NCBI GenBank assembly: GCA_945873715.1
Contig: CAMCFL010000248.1
Coordinates: 1-5,546 of the forward strand
Reading direction: 5' to 3'
DNA length: 5,546 nucleotides
From: Akkermansia muciniphila
GTDB lineage: Bacteria > Verrucomicrobiota > Verrucomicrobiia > Limisphaerales > UBA9464
Below the pieces are notes generated by a model that worked only from the letters and a program-made list of their open reading frames with translations, did not search any database and had not been told where the DNA came from. Positions within the stretch are counted from its first letter, which is position 1. Every line of letters begins with the position of its first letter. Positions 1-5,233 of the stretch are shown in pieces. Position numbers and translations under genes: made by a program.

Positions 1-98
1 TGCCCGAATGATGGATCAATCCGGCTCGACTCAGCAATTCCTCCCTCCCCTGCCTGGCAAACCATCGCAACCAAGCCGGAACCCATCTCAATGACCAT
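1..98 (-). CDS. Possible partial reading frame leaving the window (weak)
   Basis: An ATG at 98-96 lies 5 bases after the stop of the zinc-ribbon gene on the same strand and stays open for 32 codons to the window edge. A purine-rich AAGGTGGG inside the end of the upstream gene sits about 9 bases before this ATG, which would fit translational coupling. I do not recognise the peptide (it begins MVIEMGSGLVAMVCQ), and 32 codons in GC-rich DNA can be open by chance. The plus strand is also open from base 1 to about 135. Sequence to the left of the window would decide it. Confidence 0.2.
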   Translation of the reverse strand, partial: MVIEMGSGLVAMVCQAGEGGIAESSRIDPSFG

Positions 99-103
99 GC
101 CGG

Positions 104-322
104 TCAACCCACCTTCGGCTGGAGAAACCAGTGGATAAAACCACAGTGGTCACAGATGAGGCACGTCCCGTGGGACTCCGACCAGATGGGATTCAGTCCG
201 CTGAAGAGTGCGGTATCGAAGTGGGTCTTGCGTCGATGGAAGGATTCATGGCTGCACATCAGGCAACGCAGGCTGTGTCCATCTACCTGCACCGATTCGG
301 GTTGGGTCTTGAGCACAGACAT
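104..322 (-). CDS. Small zinc-ribbon protein of unknown function
   Basis: A 72-residue cytoplasmic protein with no signal peptide or membrane segment. It shows a CLMC pair at residues 20-23 and a CLICDHCG cluster at 54-61. The likely Zn(II) ligands are C20, C23, C57 and C60, with C54 as an extra cysteine. The spacing of about 33 residues between the pairs and the CxxCG knuckle is that of a rubredoxin-type zinc ribbon. An aromatic tail, GFIHWFL (61-67), follows the second knuckle. Similar short proteins (CPVC, then a T/N-A-x-x-F stretch, then CxxCGxxxWF) are recalled from Verrucomicrobia and related phyla, where they are annotated as hypothetical or zinc-ribbon proteins; the function is unknown. 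The ATG at 322 is chosen because GGAAGGGGGG lies 7 bases upstream. The reading frame is open for 27 more codons upstream (to 403), but that extension has no family-like sequence. The gene lies 173 bases downstream of the exonuclease on the same strand. Confidence 0.75.
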   Translation of the reverse strand: MSVLKTQPESVQVDGHSLRCLMCSHESFHRRKTHFDTALFSGLNPIWSESHGTCLICDHCGFIHWFLQPKVG

Positions 323-329
323 AATCAGA

Positions 330-339
330 CCCCCCTTCC
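330..339 (-). promoter_or_regulatory. Strong ribosome binding site of the zinc-ribbon gene
   Basis: On the minus strand the sequence GGAAGGGGGG (339 down to 330) ends 7 bases before the ATG at 322-320. It is the only purine-rich Shine-Dalgarno-like stretch near this gene. It selects the 72-residue product over the 99-residue one that would start at 403. Confidence 0.6.
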
Positions 340-495
340 ACTGAATGCCAGCACGCCAAGGTTCGCGATGGGCATGCACCCGTGTGCGGGCACCGAGTCT
401 CAAGGAGGATCTCCGACGGAATCACGACCCTCCCTTGTTGGAAAGCTCAGATTTCGACTTGGGATCGGACGGCATTCTTCCGGCACACCAGGGCG

Positions 496-1203
496 TCACG
501 ATCCGAAGGGCTCGGATTCACCGGTGGTCTCCGGGAGCATTCCTCCATGGATCGGCAAAGTCGGCTCCTCTCCTCGACGGAGCAACTCGTGGCGCATGGC
601 CTCGATGGCCCGGCCCAGCAGGGCTACGTCTCCCCGGGCGTCGTGCCTCCGATCGTCCGTTGAAGTCAGTTTCAGACGCCCAAGCACCGCATCAAGACCA
701 TGCCGAACTCCTCTTCGCCCCCACAACTGCCAGGACAGTGCAAGGGAATCATGATACTTGACCGACCGGATTCCGCATCCTCCGCGCCGGCAGGTGGCTT
801 CGACGAATCTCATGTCGAATCGGTGGCCGTTGTGGGCCACCAAAGTTGAACTACCAGCCCAACGGGAGAACGCCCCCAATGCTTCAGCCGGCGTGGGAGC
901 CCCTCGCACGTCCGCTTGCCGGATCCCCGTGTACGAACTGATGAACGGCGGGATCGGGCGACCAGGATTGACATAGGTCGCGAACGACTCGGAGTGCAGC
1001 ACCCGCCACCCCCGCATCCGTACCGCAGCGATCTGGATGATGTCATCGCGGTCAGGGGAAAGCCCCGTCGTCTCCAGGTCGAAAACAACCCATTCCTGCT
1101 CTTGCACCACCGCAGCGTGTCGCTTGCATTGCTCCCGGGTCAACCGGGCTCTGCTGCATGCTCGGGGGAAACAGGAAGGCCCGGAGCCAAAGCCCCGGGC
1201 CAT
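496..1203 (-). CDS. DnaQ-like DEDDh 3'-5' exonuclease
   Basis: A 235-residue RNase T/DnaQ-fold exonuclease, expected to remove nucleotides from 3' ends using two metal ions. All three Exo motifs are present. Exo I is VVFDLETTGL (39-48, D42 and E44). Exo II is AHNGHRFDMRF (123-133, D130). Exo III is H187-x-A-x-x-D192 in RRHDARGD, which makes it the DEDDh subtype. There is no polymerase, GIY-YIG or BRCT domain, so it is a stand-alone enzyme. It may act as a proofreading epsilon subunit or in repair or RNA trimming; the sequence does not say which. The start is uncertain. The ATG at 1203 gives a 38-residue N-terminal tail that is long for the family, has no good ribosome binding site, and lies under a strong hairpin (1178-1201). 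Later in-frame candidates are TTG at 1143 and GTG at 1110 or 1107, the latter beginning just ahead of Exo I. It starts 24 bases after the Hsp20 stop and may share its transcript. Confidence 0.88.
   Translation of the reverse strand: MARGFGSGPSCFPRACSRARLTREQCKRHAAVVQEQEWVVFDLETTGLSPDRDDIIQIAAVRMRGWRVLHSESFATYVNPGRPIPPFISSYTGIRQADVRGAPTPAEALGAFSRWAGSSTLVAHNGHRFDMRFVEATCRRGGCGIRSVKYHDSLALSWQLWGRRGVRHGLDAVLGRLKLTSTDDRRHDARGDVALLGRAIEAMRHELLRRGEEPTLPIHGGMLPETTGESEPFGS
1164..1201 (-). terminator. Possible terminator or attenuator hairpin after hsp20
   Basis: On the minus strand GGCCCGG (1201-1195) pairs with CCGGGCC (1184-1178). The stem extends inward by a G-T wobble and two further pairs around a TTTG loop, giving about ten pairs. 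The tail is only moderately T-rich (TTCCTGTTT), so termination may be partial. It lies 26 bases past the hsp20 stop and overlaps codons 1-9 of the longest exonuclease frame. It could therefore end the hsp20 transcript, attenuate read-through, or block ribosome access to the ATG at 1203. Confidence 0.4.
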
Positions 1204-1227
1204 GCCTGAAATCGGGATCGCCGCAAA

Positions 1228-1680
1228 TCACTCGGCGGTGATCTCGACCGTCTTCGGCCTGGCGACCTCCGCCTTGGGAACCGATACCGTCAGGATCCCG
1301 TCGCGGAAGCTCGCCTTGATTCCCTCCACCTCCACCGGCATTCCCAGATCGAAGCGACGGGCGAAGCGACCCACAAACCGTTCCCGACGATGGTAGCGCT
1401 CCCCGGCCGACTCCACCTCTTGCCGGCGCTCCCCGGTGATACTCAGTACGCCTTCGTGCAGCGTGACCTGAACGTCCTCGCGCCGCACGCCTGGCAACTC
1501 GACCGCAAAGACGTACTGCTGGTCATCTTCGCGAACGTCCGTCGCAGGGGCTGCCACGGCACCAACCTCCGCCCGAGGATCGACTTTGGAACCCGAACCC
1601 AGGAACCGATTCAACTCGCGCTCCAGGTGGGTCAATGGAGTGAAACCCGTCACCGGAGCAAAACCATGTACCAGTTTCAT
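1228..1680 (-). CDS. Small heat-shock protein, Hsp20/alpha-crystallin family
   Basis: A 150-residue ATP-independent cytoplasmic chaperone that binds unfolding proteins and holds them for refolding by other chaperones. After a short N-terminal arm (1-44) the alpha-crystallin domain runs from about 45 to 137. Its landmarks are ATDVREDDQQYVFAVELPGV (46-65), HEGVLSITGER (75-85), FARRFDLG (106-113) and the hallmark ASFRDGILTVSVPK (123-136). The C-terminal tail carries VEI (145-147), matching the I/V-x-I/V anchor that docks onto a neighbouring subunit during oligomer assembly. Length is typical. The ATG at 1680 is supported by GAAGGA seven bases upstream. The gene is transcribed away from the M42 peptidase gene and may lead into the exonuclease. 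I see no CIRCE operator (TTAGCACTC-N9-GAGTGCTAA) upstream, so HrcA control is not supported. Confidence 0.95.
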   Translation of the reverse strand: MKLVHGFAPVTGFTPLTHLERELNRFLGSGSKVDPRAEVGAVAAPATDVREDDQQYVFAVELPGVRREDVQVTLHEGVLSITGERRQEVESAGERYHRRERFVGRFARRFDLGMPVEVEGIKASFRDGILTVSVPKAEVARPKTVEITAE

Positions 1681-1971
1681 ATGCTGATCCTTCGTTTGAT
1701 CTGTTCTGAATGTTCTTTCTGCACGTCACCCCCGGTGCCGTGCGTACCCGCAGGAGAGCGAGTTTTGGACCCGACATCAGCATGCCCTATCCACATTCAT
1801 AACCGATTCAACATCAACGTAGCGTAGCCATCCATTGGACCTCGCTCCGAGTCAGGGCGGGACAGACTGATCCCTACCCGGATCCATCCAGGCACAGCCG
1901 TGTCGCGATCGGCCCTTCTTTGCATCAACAGAAGCCTGAATTCCTCGCGACCGACGGGTAGGTTCCTCCTC
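1681..1971. promoter_or_regulatory. Divergent control region between hsp20 and the M42 peptidase gene
   Basis: These 291 bases separate two divergently transcribed genes and must hold both promoters. Reading frames here (for example a 72-codon minus-strand frame at 1797-2015, and a 24-codon upstream extension of the peptidase frame from GTG 1900) give basic, low-complexity peptides with no family resemblance, and I do not call them as genes. I could not find a convincing -35/-10 pair for either direction. A TTGATG-TTGAAT stretch with a later TGGATA on the minus strand (about 1820-1785) is the best of several weak candidates for hsp20. A spaced direct repeat lies at 1702-1716. Confidence 0.5.
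1702..1716. repeat. Short spaced direct repeat in the hsp20 leader
   Basis: TGTTCT occurs twice, at 1702-1707 and 1711-1716, separated by GAA. On the hsp20 strand this reads AGAACATTCAGAACA, ending about 22 bases before the hsp20 start codon and so lying in its leader or promoter-proximal region. It could be a protein-binding site or a chance repeat; the copies are direct rather than inverted. Confidence 0.35.
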
Positions 1972-3042
1972 ATGCGCGCTGAATCGCTCCAATTCCTCAG
2001 AAATCTGGTGAACACCCCCAGCCCGGTGGGGCACGAAACCCGCGGCCTCCGCGTCTGGCTTGATTATGCCGGCCTCCACGCTGGAACCACGCATTCGGAT
2101 TCCTACGGCAATTGCGTTGCCACCCTCAACCCGGGCGCAGGTCCGCGTCTGATGCTGGCCGCCCATGCCGACGAGATCGCCATGTCGGTCTCGTATGTGA
2201 CGACCGAAGGCTTTATCCACGTCCGCCGCACCGGCGGAATCGATCCAGCCATTACCAAGGCGCAACGGGTGGTCATCCACACCCGCATGGGCCCGGTCAA
2301 AGGGGTGGTGGGAAATGTGGCCCCGCACCTGATGCGGGGGGAAGGCGATCCCAAGCCGCCGAAGATCCATGACCTCTTCATCGACATCGGGACTTCCTCC
2401 AAGGATGAGACCTTCCAACTGGTCCGGATCGGTGACCCGATCACCCTCGCAAACGAATTCGATCTCTTGAGGGGCGAGATCGCGGTGGCACGGGCCTTCG
2501 ACAACCGCATCGGTACCTGGGCGGTGGCTGAAACCCTGCGTCTTCTCCACCCGCACGTCTCCGAGCTTCAGTGGGAAATCTGCGCGGTAGCCAACGTTCA
2601 GGAAGAGGTGGGTCTTCTCGGCGCACGTCAGATCGCCTATTCCCTCCATCCGGCGGCGGCCCTGGTAGTGGATGTAACCCACGCAACCGACTACCCGACG
2701 GTGGACCCGCGCCAGCACGGAGAGATCAAGTTGGGCAAGGGCCCCACCCTGACGCACGGAGGATGCAACCATGTGGAGGTCCTCAACCGACTTGAATCCG
2801 TCGCGTCCGCCAAGGCCATCCCGCTCCAACACGAGGCGATGTCGGCATCCTCCGGCACGGACACCGACGTCATCTTCTGGACGCGGGGCGGGATCCCGAG
2901 CGGCCTCATCAGCCTGCCGAACCGCTATATGCACTCGCCCGTCGAACTCGTAAACCTTCGAGATCTGGAGTACATCCCCGAGTTGATGGCCGCGTTCGCC
3001 TTGTCCCTCCGCAAGGATGACGAATTCAAGGTCCGGATTTGA
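1972..3042 (+). CDS. M42-family metal aminopeptidase (glutamyl aminopeptidase-like)
   Basis: A 356-residue cytoplasmic peptidase of the M42 family, which forms large tetrahedral particles that trim N-terminal residues from short peptides using two metal ions. The full ligand set is visible: H65 and catalytic-support D67 in AAHADE, bridging D177 in RAFDNRIG, general base E211 and ligand E212 in VQEEVGLLG, D234 in VVDVTHATD, and H321 in RYMHSPVE. Length is normal for the family. The frame opens at GTG 1900, but the ATG at 1972 is preferred because MRAESLQFLRNLVNTPSPVG is the usual family N terminus and TAGG lies about 9 bases upstream. The gene is sometimes annotated as endoglucanase or FrvX; the peptidase reading is better supported for this family. 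Exact substrate preference cannot be read from the sequence. Its 3' end overlaps the convergent ubiE gene by 17 bases. Confidence 0.95.
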   Translation: MRAESLQFLRNLVNTPSPVGHETRGLRVWLDYAGLHAGTTHSDSYGNCVATLNPGAGPRLMLAAHADEIAMSVSYVTTEGFIHVRRTGGIDPAITKAQRVVIHTRMGPVKGVVGNVAPHLMRGEGDPKPPKIHDLFIDIGTSSKDETFQLVRIGDPITLANEFDLLRGEIAVARAFDNRIGTWAVAETLRLLHPHVSELQWEICAVANVQEEVGLLGARQIAYSLHPAAALVVDVTHATDYPTVDPRQHGEIKLGKGPTLTHGGCNHVEVLNRLESVASAKAIPLQHEAMSASSGTDTDVIFWTRGGIPSGLISLPNRYMHSPVELVNLRDLEYIPELMAAFALSLRKDDEFKVRI

Positions 3043-3739
3043 CGGCAACGTTCAGGGCCATGGCTCCACCGACCATGGGGACGACCCGGGTCAGGTGACA
3101 GCCACGGGCCCGCAGAAGTTCGTCGATCGCGCGCTGCCCCGGATACTTCAGAAGCGACTCCAGAATGTAGGCGTGGGTGTCGGCATCGCCACAGAACAGC
3201 CGTCCGAACAGCGGCACCAACCAGCGGAGGTATTGGTAATACAGCCATCGCCAAACACCGGAGTCGGGCTTCCCAAACTCCAGGATCAACAGGCGCCCGC
3301 CCGGCTTCAGCATCCGGAGCAATTCGGTCAACCCGGCACCGACGTCAGCGAGGTTGCGAACACCGTAGGCCACGGTGACGACGTCAAAAGTCCGGTCTGG
3401 AAATGGCAGGGCCAAGGCGTCGCCTTGGAGAAATCGCACGCCACCCCCTGCGTTTCGCTTTCGCGCGACCCCGAGCATCGCCTCGGAAAAATCCAGACCT
3501 GTGACCTCGGCACCCAGATCCCGGAGGGCAAAGGCGACATCTCCTGTGCCACAGCAGACGTCAAGAGCCTGTTCACCGGGTTGGATGCCCGCCTCGCGCA
3601 CCAATCGACGCTTCCATCGACGGTGCATGCCAAGACTCTGCAAGTCGTTGATCAAGTCGTAGCGAGGAGCCACAGCAGCAAAAAGGTCCACCACCCGACC
3701 CGCCCGCTTCTCTCCATCGACATAGTACTTGCTCGGCAC
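3026..3739 (-). CDS. ubiE: Demethylmenaquinone/ubiquinone C-methyltransferase UbiE/MenG
   Basis: A 237-residue SAM-dependent class I methyltransferase that carries out the ring C-methylation turning demethylmenaquinone into menaquinone (or the equivalent ubiquinone step). The N-terminal UbiE signature is YDLINDLQSLGMHRRWK (27-43). SAM-binding motif I is LDVCCGTGD (59-67), with the acidic loop GLDFSEAML (81-89), the conserved GDALALPFPDRTFDVV (106-121), YGVRN (125-129), and the second family signature LKPGGRLLILEFGKP (144-158). Length is typical. The start is GTG at 3739, chosen because AAGGTG sits 5 bases upstream and the family N terminus (KYYVDGEKRAGRV) begins at once; the nearby ATG at 3743 is out of frame. 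No other quinone-synthesis gene is in the window. Menaquinone is the likelier product if the host is verrucomicrobial (inference). Confidence 0.96.
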   Translation of the reverse strand: MPSKYYVDGEKRAGRVVDLFAAVAPRYDLINDLQSLGMHRRWKRRLVREAGIQPGEQALDVCCGTGDVAFALRDLGAEVTGLDFSEAMLGVARKRNAGGGVRFLQGDALALPFPDRTFDVVTVAYGVRNLADVGAGLTELLRMLKPGGRLLILEFGKPDSGVWRWLYYQYLRWLVPLFGRLFCGDADTHAYILESLLKYPGQRAIDELLRARGCHLTRVVPMVGGAMALNVAVKSGP

Positions 3740-3744
3740 GCATT

Positions 3745-3750
3745 CACCTT
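3745..3750 (-). promoter_or_regulatory. Ribosome binding site that fixes the GTG start of ubiE
   Basis: On the minus strand AAGGTG (3750-3745) lies 5 bases ahead of the GTG at 3739-3737. It supports that non-ATG start over the out-of-frame ATG at 3743. Confidence 0.6.
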
Positions 3751-3836
3751 ACCCCAACGTCATCGACGAGCCAACCGGCGAGGCCCGCACCAACGACCTC
3801 GCCGAGTCAGTCAAAGTCTCCGCGTAACCGGGCTGA

Positions 3837-4085
3837 GATCTTCCCACCTTGGGACGTGGACGCCCGGGCGGCCAGACGCCTCCCGAGGCAAAGAACGCGA
3901 AGGGCTCCGTGAAGATCTGGCTGAAGGACGGGCAACCCACCAAGGTCCAGGTAAAGGTCTCCGGCAGCCTGTCGTTCAACGGCGAAGATCGCGACATGGC
4001 GAGGACCACCACCCATGAGATCAAGAATGTCGGAACCACCGAGGTCAAGGTTCCCGAAGCAGCCTCCAAGGCGCTTGGTTCCTGA
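3837..4085 (+). pseudogene. C-terminal remnant of a secreted-type hypothetical protein
   Basis: The frame reads LGRGRPGGQTPPEAKNAKG, then SVKIWLKDG, a beta-rich stretch around SGSLSFNGEDRDMARTTT, and ends EIKNVGTTEVKVPEAASK before the TGA at 4083-4085. This strongly resembles the C-terminal domain of exported verrucomicrobial and planctomycetal hypothetical proteins of roughly 200-300 residues (recalled, not searched). Here only about 80 residues remain. There is no signal peptide, no ATG, only a TTG at 3849 without a ribosome binding site, and two in-frame stops just upstream (TAA 3825-3827, TGA 3834-3836). The same frame before those stops (about 3759-3824, ending NDLAESVKVSA) may be a degraded internal piece of the same gene. 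The remnant abuts ubiE, so the N-terminal part was probably lost by deletion. A good terminator still follows at 4157. An expressed short protein is possible but unlikely. Confidence 0.55.
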
Positions 4086-4156
4086 CTGAACGTTCCCCAC
4101 CCATTTGGGTCAATCTGGAGTCGCTGGCGGTTCCAGACGGCTTGACGCAAACGCAT

Positions 4157-4183
4157 GGCGGGCCCAAAAGGCCCGCCTTTTTT
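4157..4183 (+). terminator. Rho-independent terminator after the gene remnant
   Basis: GGCGGGCC (4157-4164) pairs perfectly with GGCCCGCC (4170-4177) around a CAAAA loop. The 8-bp all-GC stem is followed by six Ts (4178-4183) on the plus strand. It lies 72 bases after the remnant's stop codon, where the ancestral gene's terminator would be expected. On the minus strand the stem is followed by ATGCG rather than Ts, so it is a poor terminator for the converging TatD-like gene. Confidence 0.88.
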
Positions 4184-4208
4184 GCCGCCCCAGCCCGCTC
4201 CGGTTTCC

Positions 4209-5015
4209 TCAGGCGGGCAATTGAAACTTCGGGCTCTGACGGAGGAACCGGACGGGATTCTGATAGATCACCTGATCGATCGCCTCCGCCGACCAACCTC
4301 GCCGACGCATCTCAAGGGCCGTCCTGGGGATGGCCAACGGGACGCTTTCGCCCCAGTCGCACGCCGAGTTCATCCAAAGACGCTCGCCGCCGTAGACATC
4401 AAGAATATCCACCGCCCTCGCCGGCGTGCACTTGCTGATCGGATAAAGGGTCATGCCGGCCCAATGACCCCGGTCGAGCACGCCGCGGACCGTGTGTTCC
4501 TCGACGTGATCGATCAGCACCCGCCCCGGTTCGATCCGCGAATCCGCTCGAAGCACATCGAGGATCAAACGGGTTCCCTTGAGTTTGTCCTCCAGATGGG
4601 GGGTATGGACCAGGATCAACTGCTTCTCGCGCGCCGCGAGATCCACATGCATCTCCAACACCTTCAGTTCATTGCGGGAATTCTTGTTCAGTCCGATCTC
4701 GCCAATGCCGAGCACCGTGGGCCGATGGAGAAACTCGGGAATCATGGCGATGACCGACTCCGCCAGAGCGACGTCTTCGGATTCCTTCGGGTTGATGCAA
4801 AGCCAACAAAAATGGGGCAGGCCGTACCGCGCCGCACGGGACGGTTCATACTCCGTCAATTGCCTGAAGTAATCGCGAAACCCGTCCGCCGAGGTTCGAT
4901 CAAAACCCGCCCAGAAGGCGGGCTCACACACGGCCGCACAACCAGCAGTCACCATGTCCTGATAGTCATCGGTGGTCCGGCTGACCATATGCCCATGAGG
5001 CTCGATATATCGCAT
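4209..5015 (-). CDS. TatD-like metal-dependent hydrolase, EboB type
   Basis: A 268-residue TIM-barrel amidohydrolase. The metal site is complete: H7 and H9 in EPHGHM, E106 in GIGEIGLN, H137 in LVHTPH, H170 in LIDH and D220 in SACDWG. The classical TatD N-terminal D-x-H-x-H is E-P-H-G-H here. The sequence MVSRTTDDY (10-18), EPAFWAG (31-37), INPKESED (74-81) and NSACDWG (216-222) is the style of the TatD-like protein of the ebo cluster (EboB). That cluster is linked in the literature to export or handling of secondary metabolites, and the substrate is unknown. The frame is open up to an ATG at 5042, but the ATG at 5015 gives the usual MRxIxPHxHM start; neither has a strong ribosome binding site. 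No other ebo gene (EboA, UbiA-like EboC, dehydroquinate synthase-like EboD, EboE, EboF) is in the window: downstream lies a gene remnant and upstream a divergent lipoprotein. General TatD DNase activity is an alternative. Confidence 0.88.
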   Translation of the reverse strand: MRYIEPHGHMVSRTTDDYQDMVTAGCAAVCEPAFWAGFDRTSADGFRDYFRQLTEYEPSRAARYGLPHFCWLCINPKESEDVALAESVIAMIPEFLHRPTVLGIGEIGLNKNSRNELKVLEMHVDLAAREKQLILVHTPHLEDKLKGTRLILDVLRADSRIEPGRVLIDHVEEHTVRGVLDRGHWAGMTLYPISKCTPARAVDILDVYGGERLWMNSACDWGESVPLAIPRTALEMRRRGWSAEAIDQVIYQNPVRFLRQSPKFQLPA

Positions 5016-5042
5016 ACTTCGGAGGAACGTTCTCAGGAGCAT

Positions 5043-5233
5043 CGTCCGACACCGATCTCAAGTCGAGCGACCAGAGCCGGCCACCCGCCACCGTGGTCCA
5101 ATGAAGGTTTGGCCCGCCCCAGGGTCTGAATACGTTGAAGATCCAACCGTCCACTGGCCACCCGTGAAGGCGATCCGTCAAAGCTGACTCCGGGTCGTGC
5201 CAACGAACGGATCCTTCCCCCACCATCCCCACC
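5043..5233. promoter_or_regulatory. Divergent control region between the TatD-like gene and the lipoprotein gene
   Basis: This stretch must carry the promoters of both flanking genes. I see no clear -35/-10 pair on either strand and no inverted repeat strong enough to call an operator. One minus-strand reading frame (ATG 5226 to stop 4966, 86 codons) crosses the whole region and runs into the TatD-like gene; its status is doubtful and it is treated as a finding. Confidence 0.4.

Noticed and set aside
372..392. Small inverted repeat around CCCG/CGGG between the exonuclease and zinc-ribbon genes, considered as a terminator
   Set aside because: The perfect stem is only four pairs, the extension relies on wobble pairs, and no T-run follows.
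131..754. 207-codon plus-strand frame opposite the zinc-ribbon and exonuclease genes
   Set aside because: It is rich in Arg, Ser and Pro, with no motif; both opposite-strand genes are well supported.
1900..1971. Upstream extension of the M42 peptidase from GTG 1900
   Set aside because: The 24 added residues do not resemble family N termini, and ATG 1972 fits both the family start and a ribosome binding site.
1852..3048. 398-codon minus-strand reading frame opposite the M42 peptidase
   Set aside because: It is a codon-by-codon shadow of the peptidase gene, which has all its metal ligands; the antisense product has no recognisable domain.
3017..4018. 333-codon plus-strand frame opposite ubiE
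   Set aside because: It is an antisense shadow of ubiE that runs on into the intergenic DNA; no motif or family resemblance.
5025..5032. GAACGTTC palindrome near the start of the TatD-like gene, considered as a LexA-type operator
   Set aside because: It is only 8 bp, without a recognised spacing or flanks, and it sits just upstream of the preferred start; expected by chance often enough not to call.
4155..5129. 324-codon plus-strand frame opposite the TatD-like gene
   Set aside because: It begins inside the terminator and mirrors the TatD-like gene; the peptide is basic and featureless.
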